Shown here one piece after another: positions 29,005 to 37,511 of a DNA stretch of 64,000 bases (positions are counted from its first letter, which is position 1; each line of letters opens with the position of its first letter). The stretch spans positions 2,852,001 through 2,916,000 of the forward strand of contig NC_012522.1 of NCBI RefSeq assembly GCF_000010805.1. The letters are read 5' to 3'. This DNA comes from Rhodococcus opacus B4 (GTDB lineage Bacteria > Actinomycetota > Actinomycetes > Mycobacteriales > Mycobacteriaceae). The translations under genes and the position numbers were made by a program. The notes beneath the pieces are model-generated. The model saw only the letters and a program-made list of their open reading frames with translations, was not told the origin of the DNA and made no database searches.

Positions 29005-29973
29005 TCAGAGGTCGAGCACAAGACGGTCGGAGCAAGACCGTGAGACGCAGATGAGCATGCAGTCGCCGGCGGACCGCTCGTCGTCGTCGAGGACGGAATC
29101 GCGGTGGTCGGGGGCGCCGGCAAGGACGGTGGTCTCACATGTCCCACACGTGCCCCCGCGGCACGAGGACAGGACGTTCACCCCCGCCGCCTGCACTGCG
29201 TCGAGGACGGTGGCGCCAGGGTTCACGGTCACCGCGAGGCCGGAACGTGCGAGTTCCACCTCGAACGGTTCGTTACGCAGCGGTGCACCACGATCCTTCG
29301 GCACGAAGCGCTCGGTCCGCAATCTCCCGACAGCCCAGTCCGCGCAACACTTTTCGACGGCAGCGAGCAGCGCACCGGGTCCGCAGACGTACACCTTGGC
29401 ATCCGTGGCCTCGGCGAGATACGCGGGTAGGTCAGGAAGGCCGCGTTCATCCCGGGGCAGAAAGACGACGCGGTCGCCGTACGCCGCGAGTTCCTCTCGG
29501 AACGCCATCGACGTGCGGGTGCGGCCGCCGTACACGAGCCGCCAGTCGGCCCCGATCAGTTCCGCCTGCCGGATCATCGGCAGCAGCGGGGTGATCCCGA
29601 TACCACCCGCGACGAACAGATACTTCTGCGACGGGACGAGGGGAAAGTTGTTGCGCGGACCGCCGACCCCGACGAGATCGCCCACCGCGAGTTCGTCGTG
29701 AACGTACGCCGACCCGCCACGGCCGGACGGTTCGCGCAGCACCCCAACTCGGTAGCTGTGCGCGTCCCATCGGTCACCGCACAGCGAATACTGACGTGTC
29801 AGCCCGTTGGGGAGCACCAGGTCGATGTGCGCTCCGGGCGCCCAGTCCGGCAGGCGCCGCCCCGTCGGGTGACGCAGCGTGAGCGCGACAACACCCTCCG
29901 CGACAACCACTTTGGCGTCCACCCGCAAGGCAGCGTCCGCCGGCGTGCCGGAAGAAACCGGGTTCTGTGACAT
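29005..29973 (-). CDS. pbdB: Phthalate-dioxygenase-reductase-type electron donor for the P450
   Basis: 322 aa. An FMN/flavin and NAD(P)H reductase part comes first (RQYSLCGDRWDAHSYRVGVL, FVAGGIGITPLLPMI, VYVCGPGALLAAVE). A C-terminal plant-type [2Fe-2S] ferredoxin follows, with cysteines C271, C276 and C279 in SSCRGGTCGTCET and a fourth near the end. This PDR/VanB layout can pass electrons straight from NADH to a P450 or a Rieske oxygenase. It is upstream of and co-directional with the CYP199 gene, so the two form a compact two-gene system. GAGGAG precedes the ATG. Confidence 0.87.
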   Translation of the reverse strand: MSQNPVSSGTPADAALRVDAKVVVAEGVVALTLRHPTGRRLPDWAPGAHIDLVLPNGLTRQYSLCGDRWDAHSYRVGVLREPSGRGGSAYVHDELAVGDLVGVGGPRNNFPLVPSQKYLFVAGGIGITPLLPMIRQAELIGADWRLVYGGRTRTSMAFREELAAYGDRVVFLPRDERGLPDLPAYLAEATDAKVYVCGPGALLAAVEKCCADWAVGRLRTERFVPKDRGAPLRNEPFEVELARSGLAVTVNPGATVLDAVQAAGVNVLSSCRGGTCGTCETTVLAGAPDHRDSVLDDDERSAGDCMLICVSRSCSDRLVLDL

Positions 29974-30037
29974 CTCGACTCCTCGATCTCGCGTTTGTTC
30001 GAGGATCGTCCGAGCAGGAGACGAGTCACCAGACCAT

Positions 30038-30052
30038 TTTCAATAGTTGAAA
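30038..30052. promoter_or_regulatory. Palindrome in the pbdB promoter region
   Basis: TTTCAATAGTTGAAA, inverted arms of six bases around TAG, about 65 bp upstream of pbdB in a short AT-rich stretch. It resembles MarR- or TetR-type operators. The tetR gene just upstream appears to use a different motif (CTTAC-N3-GTAAG), so another regulator may act here. Confidence 0.45.
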
Positions 30053-30070
30053 GTAATGCTGTTATCGGGG

Positions 30071-30760
30071 TCACTCAGCTGGATGAATGCCGAGCGACGT
30101 CACACGCTCGAGCCCGTCCAGGATCAGGTCGAGTCCGTACGCGTATTCGTCGCCGAAGTCGTAGCCGGGCTTCATGGCGTGTTGCGCAACGAACTCGGTG
30201 AGGTGCGGGTACTCGTCCGGCCGCACCCTGCCCAGGATGGATTCCGCCACCTCGGTGAGTTCGTCGGTGGAGCCGAACGGCAGGCTCGTCTCCTGCAGCG
30301 CGAAGCCGTAGATGTAGCTGTCCAGAACCGAGAATGCATGGGCGGCAGACTCGATGGAGAATCCGGCCGCCCTCAGAATCCCCAGCACCGCGTCATGGTG
30401 TCGCAGCGTCGCGGGGCCTGGAGTCGCCCGCGATTCCATCAGAGTGGTCGCCCAGCGATGACGCGTGAGCACGTCCCGCGCCGAGATGGCCCGTCGGCGC
30501 ATGGCGGATTTCCAGTCTGAACCGTCCGAGGGCAGGTCGATCTCACCGAAGACGATGTCCACCAGGCCGTCGAGGAGGTCGTCCTTGTTCGCCACGTGGC
30601 GATACAGCGACATCGCCTCCACCCCGAGCGTTTCCGCGACCCGCCGCATGGTGAGCGCCTGGACACCGCCGTCGTCGGCGAGGGTGACGGCGGCACGCAG
30701 GACACGCTCCCTACTCAGGGGCATTCGACGGCCTTCCGCCGGATCGGTCTCAGCTGTCAT
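30071..30760 (-). CDS. TetR-family repressor
   Basis: 229 aa. The N-terminal helix-turn-helix is SRERVLRAAVTLADDGGVQALTMRRVAETLGVEAMSLYRHVANKDDLLDGLVD. The C-terminal part resembles the TetR class C-domain (RRRAISARDVLTRHRWATTLM, YIYGFALQE). Divergent from the quinone oxidoreductase gene at 30870, with three CTTAC-N3-GTAAG operators between the two starts, so it most likely represses itself and that gene. It also lies upstream of pbdB on the same strand, but a 97-bp gap with its own palindrome suggests separate control. Confidence 0.92.
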   Translation of the reverse strand: MTAETDPAEGRRMPLSRERVLRAAVTLADDGGVQALTMRRVAETLGVEAMSLYRHVANKDDLLDGLVDIVFGEIDLPSDGSDWKSAMRRRAISARDVLTRHRWATTLMESRATPGPATLRHHDAVLGILRAAGFSIESAAHAFSVLDSYIYGFALQETSLPFGSTDELTEVAESILGRVRPDEYPHLTEFVAQHAMKPGYDFGDEYAYGLDLILDGLERVTSLGIHPAE

Positions 30761-30782
30761 CGCACAGTCTCCACTCGCGCAG

Positions 30783-30827
30783 CTTACGTTGTAAGGCTTT
30801 ACTTACAGCGTAAGCTTACAACGTAAT
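30783..30827. promoter_or_regulatory. Three tandem CTTAC-N3-GTAAG operators
   Basis: CTTACGTTGTAAG (30783-30795), CTTACAGCGTAAG (30802-30814) and CTTACAACGTAAT (30815-30827), each a 13-bp inverted repeat (the last with one mismatch). They fill the divergent region between tetR (start 30760) and the oxidoreductase (start 30870). The repetition is strong evidence for a multi-site TetR-type operator. Confidence 0.78.
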
Positions 30828-30869
30828 CAGGTCGACCTTCCAGAAACGGAGTCCGAGCGTGGAGACACC

Positions 30870-31850
30870 ATGAAGGCCATCGCTCACGACGTCTACGGCC
30901 CGCCCGAGATCCTCGAACTGCGAGACGTCGCCACACCGGTCCCCGCCGACGACGAGGTGCTGGTCCGGGTGCACGCCGCCGGTGTCGATCGCGGCGTCTG
31001 GCACCTCGTGACCGGCCTGCCGTACCCGGTGCGTCTCGCGGGCTACGGGATCCGGCGACCCAAGGGCGCCGTCCCCGGGACCGACCTGGCCGGCCGCGTC
31101 GAGGCGGTCGGCCGCGGCGTCACCGGATTCCGTCCGGGCGACGAAGTCTTCGGCATCGGCACCGGAACGTTCGCGGAGTACGCGTGCGCACCGGCGGGCA
31201 AGCTCGCGCACAAGCCGGCCGGTCTGACGTTCGAGGAGGCCGCCGCGGTCGCGATCTCGGGGCTCCCGGCGTTGCAGAGTGTGCGCGACCACGGGCGCGT
31301 CGAGCCGGGACAGTCGGTGTTGATCATCGGGGCGTCCGGTGGCGTGGGCACGTTCGCCGTTCAGATCGCCAAGGCGAACGGCGCGGAGGTCACCGGGGTG
31401 TGCAGCACGGCGAAGGTCGACCTGGTGCGCTCGATCCGTGCCGACAATGTGGTCGACTACACGCGCGAAGACTTCGCCCGGCTCGGGCGGCGATACGACG
31501 TCATCCTCGACATCGGCGGCAACGCGTCCCTGACGCGCCTACGTAACGCCCTCGCTCCCCGCGGGCGACTCGTCATCGTCGGCGGCGAAACGGACGGCCG
31601 GTGGCTCGGCGGCACCGATCGCCAACTGCGCGCACTCGCACTGTCCCCCTTCGTGAGTCAGACACTGTGCGTGTTCATCTCGAAGGAGAAAGGCGAAGAC
31701 ATTCGCGTGCTCCGCGACCTCGTCGAGTCCGGCGACATCGCACCGGTCATCGACCGGACGTACCCGCTGGCCGAGGCCGGCACGGCCCTCCGTCGCCTCG
31801 TCGACGGGCAGGCACGCGGAAAGGTCGTGCTCACCGTGACGGCCGGCTGA
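30870..31850 (+). CDS. NAD(P)-dependent quinone oxidoreductase/zinc-independent alcohol dehydrogenase
   Basis: 326 aa, MDR superfamily. The N-terminal domain opens MKAIAHDVYGPPEILELRDV. The cofactor domain has GQSVLIIGASGGVGTFAVQIAKANGAEV, and the chain ends GQARGKVVLTV. The zinc-ligand cysteines and histidines of true alcohol dehydrogenases are not evident, which favours a quinone or enone reductase. Divergent from tetR with three operators between them, suggesting induction by an electrophile or quinone. It ends one base short of the convergent small gene at 31852. Confidence 0.88.
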   Translation: MKAIAHDVYGPPEILELRDVATPVPADDEVLVRVHAAGVDRGVWHLVTGLPYPVRLAGYGIRRPKGAVPGTDLAGRVEAVGRGVTGFRPGDEVFGIGTGTFAEYACAPAGKLAHKPAGLTFEEAAAVAISGLPALQSVRDHGRVEPGQSVLIIGASGGVGTFAVQIAKANGAEVTGVCSTAKVDLVRSIRADNVVDYTREDFARLGRRYDVILDIGGNASLTRLRNALAPRGRLVIVGGETDGRWLGGTDRQLRALALSPFVSQTLCVFISKEKGEDIRVLRDLVESGDIAPVIDRTYPLAEAGTALRRLVDGQARGKVVLTVTAG

Positions 31851-31851
31851 G

Positions 31852-32052
31852 TCAGGAGGTGTGTGCCCGTCGGCTGATATCCTTGTCGACCGCGGTGGCG
31901 ATGTCGTGCACGAGTCGGGAGTGCCAGTGTTTGTGGGCCTCGAGATCCGCGGTGAGGGCGTGGCAGTCCGGGCATTCCAGGGGGCTGGTTGTGCGGTGCT
32001 TTCCATGGCGCTGCGCTTTCCGGGAGAAGGGGTTCCGATTCCACCGTGGCAC
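31852..32052 (-). CDS. Small Cys/His protein, possible zinc-binding
   Basis: 66 aa, very basic at the N-terminus (MPRWNRNPFSRKAQRHGKHR). It then shows ECPDCHALTADLEAHKHWHSRLV: a CxxC pair followed after about 11 residues by histidines, the spacing of a C2H2 zinc finger. The start is a GTG at 32052. It lies between a convergent oxidoreductase gene and an iclR gene. Similar tiny proteins with CPDC...WH motifs occur in actinobacteria without assigned function. The intact motif argues for a real gene, but its length and neighbours leave some doubt. Confidence 0.6.
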   Translation of the reverse strand: MPRWNRNPFSRKAQRHGKHRTTSPLECPDCHALTADLEAHKHWHSRLVHDIATAVDKDISRRAHTS

Positions 32053-32074
32053 GGGCGGGTCGGATAGTCCACCG

Positions 32075-32827
32075 CTACTTCGACGCCGCGGCCATGACGC
32101 GGGTGATGCCCTTCGCGGCCGCCTGCAGCACGGGGATCTGCGCGTACGCCTTCTCGTCGTTCGGCACGACCACCGACAGCGCGGCGATCACCCTGCCGGT
32201 GCCGTCCCGCACCGGAACCGCGACGCCCGTGGTGTCCGGGTACAGGTGACCGGCGCAGAGGATGTACCCGTTCCTGCGCACGTCGGCCAGCACCCCGCGC
32301 AACTGTCGCGGGGTGCGAATCGTCTTGTCGGTGAAAACCTTCAACGGCTCCCCCAGGATCCGCTCCTGCAGCTCCGACGGCCCGTGCGCGAGCAGGATCA
32401 GCCCGGACGAAGAGACGTGCAGCGGCATCCGGCCTGCGATGCGCGTGTAGTTGACCACCGCACCCGGCGCGGTGAGTCGCTCGACGAACAACACCTCGTC
32501 ACCTTCGAGGACACCGAGCTGAGTGTGCTGCCCGACGACGGCGTGCAGGTCCTCCATGAACGGCATCGCCGCTTCCCTGAGCCCGAGGGTCGGGGACGCC
32601 CGCGACGCGACCTCCCACAGGCGCACCCCGATCCGCACCTGCCGGTTCTCCCGCTCGAGCCAGCCGCATCCCACCAATTCGTCGATCAGCCGGGACGTCG
32701 TGGAGATGTGGAGCCCGGACCGCCGGGCGATCTCGGACACGGTGAGCAGCGAATCGTCCGAGCGGAACGATTCGACTATCCGCACCGCTCGGGCCAGGAC
32801 GGACTCGCCGGTGTGCACACGTGCCAT
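32075..32827 (-). CDS. IclR-family transcriptional regulator
   Basis: 250 aa from ATG 32827. The helix-turn-helix covers residues about 10-65 (SVLARAVRIVESFRSDDSLLTVSEIARRSGLHISTTSRLIDEL). The IclR effector domain includes LHVSSSGLILLAHG and GYILCAGHLYPDTTGVAVPVRDGTGRVIAALSV. No obvious catabolic partner is adjacent: downstream is the small Cys/His gene and upstream the ABC exporter. Its targets are unknown. Confidence 0.9.
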   Translation of the reverse strand: MARVHTGESVLARAVRIVESFRSDDSLLTVSEIARRSGLHISTTSRLIDELVGCGWLERENRQVRIGVRLWEVASRASPTLGLREAAMPFMEDLHAVVGQHTQLGVLEGDEVLFVERLTAPGAVVNYTRIAGRMPLHVSSSGLILLAHGPSELQERILGEPLKVFTDKTIRTPRQLRGVLADVRRNGYILCAGHLYPDTTGVAVPVRDGTGRVIAALSVVVPNDEKAYAQIPVLQAAAKGITRVMAAASK

Positions 32828-32854
32828 CTCTTCAGTGTGCACACCGGCCGACGC

Positions 32855-34492
32855 TCAGCGCAGGTCGCGCCGCCGGAACGCCGCCACACCCACCACGATC
32901 AGCGCGGCCGTAATGAGCAGCAGCCACAGGATCGGGGTGGCCGCGAACTGGCCGCCCGGCAGCTTCGGCGCGTGGCTGAACGGCTCGAGATCGAGCACCG
33001 TCTGCGGGAACTGCGCGATCGACCCGACCATGAAGATCAGGAGGAACGCGACGAGCACGCCCCACGCCACCGGCGTGAACCTCGGGACGGTACCGAACAG
33101 GAGAACCGTCACTCCGGCGAGCATCCAGATCGCGGGAAGCTGCACGAGCGCCGTCCCGATCACGTCGGGCAGGGCTCCCCCCACGTCGCCGATGGATGCA
33201 CCGTACGTGAGTCCGGCGGCCACTCCGGCCACAATCATCGCGACCGCAGGTCCGAGCAACGCGAACAGGATGTGGCTCGACGCCCACCGGACGCGGCCGA
33301 CGGAACCGGCCGTCACGGGTTCGAGACGCTGGGCGTTCTCCTCGGAGTACAGCCGCAGCGACGCGGAGATCGCGTAGGCCGCGGCGGCGATCGCGAGCAT
33401 GGTGAACGCGTAGCCGATGAACGATTCCTCCAGCGACTGCGACCCGCCCATCCGCGTGATGATGTCCCGGATCGTCTCGCTGTCGCCGACCTGGCCACCG
33501 ATTCCCTTTGCGGCGCTTCCGATGAGCAGGCCGTAGAGTCCGAGCCCGGCGGTCCAGGCCGCGAGCGTGCCGCGGTGCATCCGCCACGCCAGTCCCAGAG
33601 TTCCGGCGAGCGCCGGCGACGCGTCGGTGGGGCCGGGGCGTTCGGCGATCAGACCGGCACCCACATCGCGTCGGCGCAGGAGAGCGTATGCCGCCCAGGT
33701 GAGGACGACTGCCGTGACGAGGCTGGGAACGACGACCCACCAGCGTTCGTCGGCATACGGACGGATCTGCAGGTCCCAGCCGAGCGGTGAGAACCACGAC
33801 AGGGTGCCGGACCCGGCATCACCGACCGCGCGCACCGCGAATGCCACACCGAGCACCGTCAACGCGACCCCGCGCGCGACGCGGGCGCCGGTACTCACCT
33901 GCGCCGCAACGGCCGCGACCGCCGTGAACACCAGGCCGGAGCAGGCCAGCGACGTCCCGAACGCGACCGATCCACCCACCGGAAGGTTGCGGGCGAGCAG
34001 CGCTGCCGCACAGAGAATTCCGGTGACGACGGAGGCGCCGCCGGCGAGGAGCAGCGCCGCGGTCAGGCCCGAATACCGTCCGACGGAGGTGGAGTCGAGA
34101 AGCTCCGCCCGGCCGGTCTCCTCCTCGGCTCGGGTGTGCCGGATGACCGTCAGGATCACCACCAGCCCGATCAGCGTGTAGTAGATGCCGGCCTTCCAGA
34201 CACCCACCGAGCCGAGGCTGGAGTTGAAGATCGGCCCGTACATGGCGATCTGCGCGGGGCTGGCCGCCGTGGTGGCCGCGAACTCCGCCAGCTGGGCGTC
34301 GGAGGTGTAGATGTCGGCGATGCTCGCGACGTACAGCGCCGGCGCGAACGCGAAGATCAGGATCCACAGTGGCAGCGCGATCCGATCCCGGCGCAGGAAC
34401 AACCGCAGAAAGTGCAGCGTCCCCTTGAAATCCGAGGATGATACCGGCGCCGGCTCCACGGGCCGGTACCGGGACACCGTTGCGGTACTCAT
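32855..34492 (-). CDS. ABC exporter permease, Rv1217c/tetronasin type
   Basis: 545 aa with about 12 membrane segments in two repeated halves. A signature-like [20 protein letters not shown] follows the third segment, and its second-half counterpart is [23 protein letters not shown]. This two-module membrane protein is typical of drug and polyketide exporters related to M. tuberculosis Rv1217c. Its start overlaps the ATPase stop by four bases. With the ATPase and TetR it forms a three-gene operon. The substrate is probably a hydrophobic toxin, not identifiable from sequence. Confidence 0.9.
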   Translation of the reverse strand: MSTATVSRYRPVEPAPVSSSDFKGTLHFLRLFLRRDRIALPLWILIFAFAPALYVASIADIYTSDAQLAEFAATTAASPAQIAMYGPIFNSSLGSVGVWKAGIYYTLIGLVVILTVIRHTRAEEETGRAELLDSTSVGRYSGLTAALLLAGGASVVTGILCAAALLARNLPVGGSVAFGTSLACSGLVFTAVAAVAAQVSTGARVARGVALTVLGVAFAVRAVGDAGSGTLSWFSPLGWDLQIRPYADERWWVVVPSLVTAVVLTWAAYALLRRRDVGAGLIAERPGPTDASPALAGTLGLAWRMHRGTLAAWTAGLGLYGLLIGSAAKGIGGQVGDSETIRDIITRMGGSQSLEESFIGYAFTMLAIAAAAYAISASLRLYSEENAQRLEPVTAGSVGRVRWASSHILFALLGPAVAMIVAGVAAGLTYGASIGDVGGALPDVIGTALVQLPAIWMLAGVTVLLFGTVPRFTPVAWGVLVAFLLIFMVGSIAQFPQTVLDLEPFSHAPKLPGGQFAATPILWLLLITAALIVVGVAAFRRRDLR

Positions 34493-35418
34493 GCCCGCAC
34501 CTTCTCCACCGTGTCGGACGACGTCGTCGTTCCGTCGTCGATCTCGTAGTGCCGCAGGAAGAGTTCTTCGAGGGTCGGGGGCTTGCTGACGAGGCTGCGA
34601 ACCCCGGTGTCGCCGAGCACCCGGATGAGCTCGCCGAGATGTTCGCTGTCGACTTGGCAGTGCAGCGTCGACCCGTCGAACTGGATGTCTGCCACGCCGT
34701 CGATGCGGCTCAGATCACCGGGATCGCCGAGCAGTTCGGCGGTGATCGACGTACGACTGAGATGCCGCATCGACGCCAGTGTCCCGGATTCGACCGTGCG
34801 TCCCGACCGAATGATGGTGACCCGCTCGCACAGCGCCTCCACCTCGGACAGGATGTGACTGGACAGCAGCACCGTCACACCCCGCTCGCGGGCCTCGGCG
34901 ACGCATTCACGGAAAACCTGTTCCATCAACGGATCCAGGCCCGATGTCGGTTCGTCGAGCAACAGCAGGCGAGCCTCGGACGAGAACGCCGACACCAGGG
35001 CCACCTTCTGACGATTGCCCTTCGAATACGCCCGCCCCTTCTTCCGCGGGTCGAGGTCGAAGCGCCCGATCAGATCCTGCTTGCGGGTCTCGTCCAGTCC
35101 GCCGCGCATCCGCGCGAGGAGGTCGATGGTCTCGCCGCCGGACAGCGACGGCCACAGCGTCACGTCGCCGGGGACGTACGCCATGTCGAGATGCAGGGCC
35201 ACGGCGTCGCGCCAGGGATCGCGGCCGAACACGGTGGCCTCACCGCTGTCGGAGTGCAGGCTGCCGAGGAGGACGCGGATGGTGGTGGATTTGCCTGCGC
35301 CGTTCGGCCCGAGGAACCCGTGCACCTCCCCCTCGCCGACCTCGAGATCGAGTCCGTCCAACGCCCGGGTTCGTCCGAACGTCTTCACCAGGTTGCGCAC
35401 TTCGATGATCGCACTCAT
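34489..35418 (-). CDS. ABC exporter ATPase, Rv1218c/DrrA type
   Basis: 309 aa. Walker A is GPNGAGKST, the signature is [12 protein letters not shown] (an unusual SKGNRQ in place of SGGQ, common in this exporter group), and Walker B is [13 protein letters not shown]. The H-loop is SSHILSEVE. The C-terminal extension of about 90 residues, as in DrrA-type ATPases, follows. Lies between tetR and the permease, overlapping the latter by four bases. Powers export by the neighbouring permease. Confidence 0.93.
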   Translation of the reverse strand: MSAIIEVRNLVKTFGRTRALDGLDLEVGEGEVHGFLGPNGAGKSTTIRVLLGSLHSDSGEATVFGRDPWRDAVALHLDMAYVPGDVTLWPSLSGGETIDLLARMRGGLDETRKQDLIGRFDLDPRKKGRAYSKGNRQKVALVSAFSSEARLLLLDEPTSGLDPLMEQVFRECVAEARERGVTVLLSSHILSEVEALCERVTIIRSGRTVESGTLASMRHLSRTSITAELLGDPGDLSRIDGVADIQFDGSTLHCQVDSEHLGELIRVLGDTGVRSLVSKPPTLEELFLRHYEIDDGTTTSSDTVEKVRA

Positions 35419-35426
35419 AGCTGCTC

Positions 35427-36131
35427 CTAGTCCGGGGAGTCGGTATGTTCTGCGGGAGCCGCGCCCGCCTGCGCGGCGCCGTCTTCGGTGGCCAGATATG
35501 CCTCGAGCGTCGACGAATCCGGCAGCAGGCCCTCGGTGTACATCTCGAGGGCGGGCAGCGTGACATCGGTGGCGAGGTCGCGGATGGCCGTGGCGTAGTC
35601 GAGCGGAGCTTCCTTGTCGGCGCGCATCTGCAGGTAGAGCAGCATCGCGCCCACGTTGTAGAGGGTGAGGTAGCGCGCCCGCGCCTTCGGGTTGCGGCTG
35701 GGCCGGACACGTCCGGCTGCCACTCCGAGCGCGAGATACTGCTCGGTGTCTTCCACCATGTGCTCGAAGAGGGATTCGCCGAGACCTCCGCCCGCCTGGA
35801 AACTCCGCACGATGTACGCGACGAGCGGGGCGTACTGCTCGATGTCGGCGAGGGCCTGCATTGCTCCCGCCGGCCCGGGCGTGGATATGGCCTCCGCCTT
35901 CTGCTCCCGGATGATCCGTAGGACGTGCTCGTCGCATTCGGCGCGCAGACCGTCCTTCGAACCGAAGTGGTGGATCACCAGGCCGGGTGACACCCCGGCA
36001 GCGGTGGCGATCGCGCGCACTCCGGTTCCGAACCCGTGGTTGCCGAACACCGTGATGGCCGCGTCGCGCACGCGGGCGCGGGTGGTCATGTCGGGTTGCG
36101 GGACCCCGGAAGCTGCACTGGTTGAACGCAT
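35427..36131 (-). CDS. TetR-family regulator of the ABC exporter (Rv1219c type)
   Basis: 234 aa from ATG 36131. The helix-turn-helix is [44 protein letters not shown]. The C-terminal domain is long and helical, ending in an acidic, Ala-rich tail. First gene of the operon with ATPase and permease. A palindrome of about 40 bp covers its start codon and promoter, so it very likely represses its own operon and is released by an exported compound. Confidence 0.92.
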   Translation of the reverse strand: MRSTSAASGVPQPDMTTRARVRDAAITVFGNHGFGTGVRAIATAAGVSPGLVIHHFGSKDGLRAECDEHVLRIIREQKAEAISTPGPAGAMQALADIEQYAPLVAYIVRSFQAGGGLGESLFEHMVEDTEQYLALGVAAGRVRPSRNPKARARYLTLYNVGAMLLYLQMRADKEAPLDYATAIRDLATDVTLPALEMYTEGLLPDSSTLEAYLATEDGAAQAGAAPAEHTDSPD

Positions 36132-36159
36132 GTTTAATACGCTAAACGCGCGTTCAACC
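36120..36159. promoter_or_regulatory. Large palindrome overlapping the tetR start, probable operator
   Basis: Outer arms GGTTGAACGC and GCGTTCAACC (36120-36129 and 36150-36159) are perfect complements. Inside lies a second inverted pair GTTTA/TAAAC (36132-36136 and 36143-36147). The site covers the start codon of the TetR gene at 36131, so binding would block both transcription and translation start. Confidence 0.72.
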
Positions 36160-36179
36160 GGGCGCAAGAGGTGCGGGTG

Positions 36180-36560
36180 TCAAGATTTCATCAAGGCGGA
36201 AACAGCCGGGCGACCGGTGAACACGACGCTCGGGCGAGGGAACCGGTTCCGGGCGCAGGCCTCGTCCAGGGCCTCGTCGACTGCTTCGCGCAGATCGACC
36301 CGGTCCGCGTCCGCCACAACCAGCTCCGTCAGGATCACCCCGTAGTCGCGGCGGACTCGTTCCATCAGCCCGATCGCGTCGTAGACGACCCCCGGGCCGG
36401 CGGGGCACCGGATACCGACCAGCCGCAGTTGCGGCTGGTCCATCACCGCACGCAGCGCGTCCTCTAGGCCCGAACCGTCCGCGCCGAGCGCCGACAGGTC
36501 GAGCAGCGTGTTCTGCCGCGGCTCCTCGTGAGGGAACAGGTGGGGAAGATGAAGCGTCAT
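36180..36560 (-). CDS. Hypothetical protein
   Basis: 126 aa. GGAGG stands just before ATG 36560, supporting the start. The sequence opens MTLHLPHLFPHEEPRQN and includes DALRAVMDQPQLRLVGIRCPAGPG, GVILTELVVADADRVDLREAVDEALDEACARN and PSVVFTGRPAVSALMKS. It has a mixed alpha/beta pattern with no signal peptide or membrane segment. I do not recognise the family. It is convergent with nothing and ends about 20 bp from the exporter-operon palindrome. Confidence 0.65.
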   Translation of the reverse strand: MTLHLPHLFPHEEPRQNTLLDLSALGADGSGLEDALRAVMDQPQLRLVGIRCPAGPGVVYDAIGLMERVRRDYGVILTELVVADADRVDLREAVDEALDEACARNRFPRPSVVFTGRPAVSALMKS

Positions 36561-36708
36561 CGGAACCTCCTGGATCCGTCGACGGCCGTGGGTGGGCCGA
36601 CTAGGGGATCTCAGTTCCAGATCTACTCCCGTCGCGCGGGGCTTCGACCGGTCTTGACGCCGATCTGACTCCGGCGACCGCAATCCTGACGCGGTGTTGG
36701 CGCGAGCC

Positions 36709-37338
36709 CTATGCCGCGGTGGCCTTCTCGACCGCATCCCGGGTGAGACCGGCCAGCTTGTCGGCATTCTCGGGGGTTGCCGGATAACCGGCCGAGGTCA
36801 CCCCGACGACGTATGCGCCGGCGAGTGCGCCGTACCCGATGTGTGTGTCCACGCCCTGCGTGACGGAACCGGCGAACGCCTTGTCGCCGACACCGGCCGG
36901 CGCAGGCAGCGCCACGAATCCCGGCACGACTTCACTCTTGTCGATCGCCTGCTCGAATGCGGCGGACGCCGCGTCGGGGCTGGGATACCGATCGACGGAG
37001 ATCGTGACCCGTCGCCCGTCGCCGCCTTCGTAGATGACCATCCTCGTCGCGTCGGGGGCACCGGCCGCGGTGGAGTTCTCACTCGTCGCGGTCTGCCGCT
37101 CGATCTCCGGAAAGTAGGTCTGCACCCCGTCCAACGCGACCACCACGCCCTCGGGCAACAGGTTCGTCTCCGACGTCGTCTGGTCCTGCTGCGATTCGCC
37201 GCCGGACTCGGTGTCCTGCTGCCCACACCCGGCCGCGAGCAGGACCCCGGCCAGGACGATCGAGAGGAAGGCGAGAGATCTGCGACCGCCGCGCCTGCGC
37301 ACATCGCGCCGCTCCCGTGACTGCACCACGCTGGACAC
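36709..37338 (-). CDS. Secreted lipoprotein of unknown function
   Basis: 209 aa. A basic N-terminus (RERRDVRRRGGRRS) precedes a hydrophobic stretch and the lipobox LLAAGC, with the lipidated cysteine at residue 38. A Gln/Ser/Thr-rich linker follows, then a folded domain of about 150 residues (VVVALDGVQTYFPEIERQTA ... YPSPDAASAAFEQAIDKSEVVPGF). It should be anchored to the outer face of the membrane. I cannot name the domain. Divergent from the alpha/beta hydrolase gene at 37512. Confidence 0.8.
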   Translation of the reverse strand: MSSVVQSRERRDVRRRGGRRSLAFLSIVLAGVLLAAGCGQQDTESGGESQQDQTTSETNLLPEGVVVALDGVQTYFPEIERQTATSENSTAAGAPDATRMVIYEGGDGRRVTISVDRYPSPDAASAAFEQAIDKSEVVPGFVALPAPAGVGDKAFAGSVTQGVDTHIGYGALAGAYVVGVTSAGYPATPENADKLAGLTRDAVEKATAA

Positions 37339-37511
37339 CCCTCACCGCTCGAAAGCGCTTGGCGATCGCCCGAACCGGACAGACGAGCGACCCCGCAAGC
37401 CTAATATGGAGGCGATCCGAGTACCTGCAGTTTCGACACTCGCCGGTGATCGGCGGACCTCGACGCCGCCAACCGCGTTTCGGCGTCCGGCCAACACTGT
37501 GAGGAGTCCAC

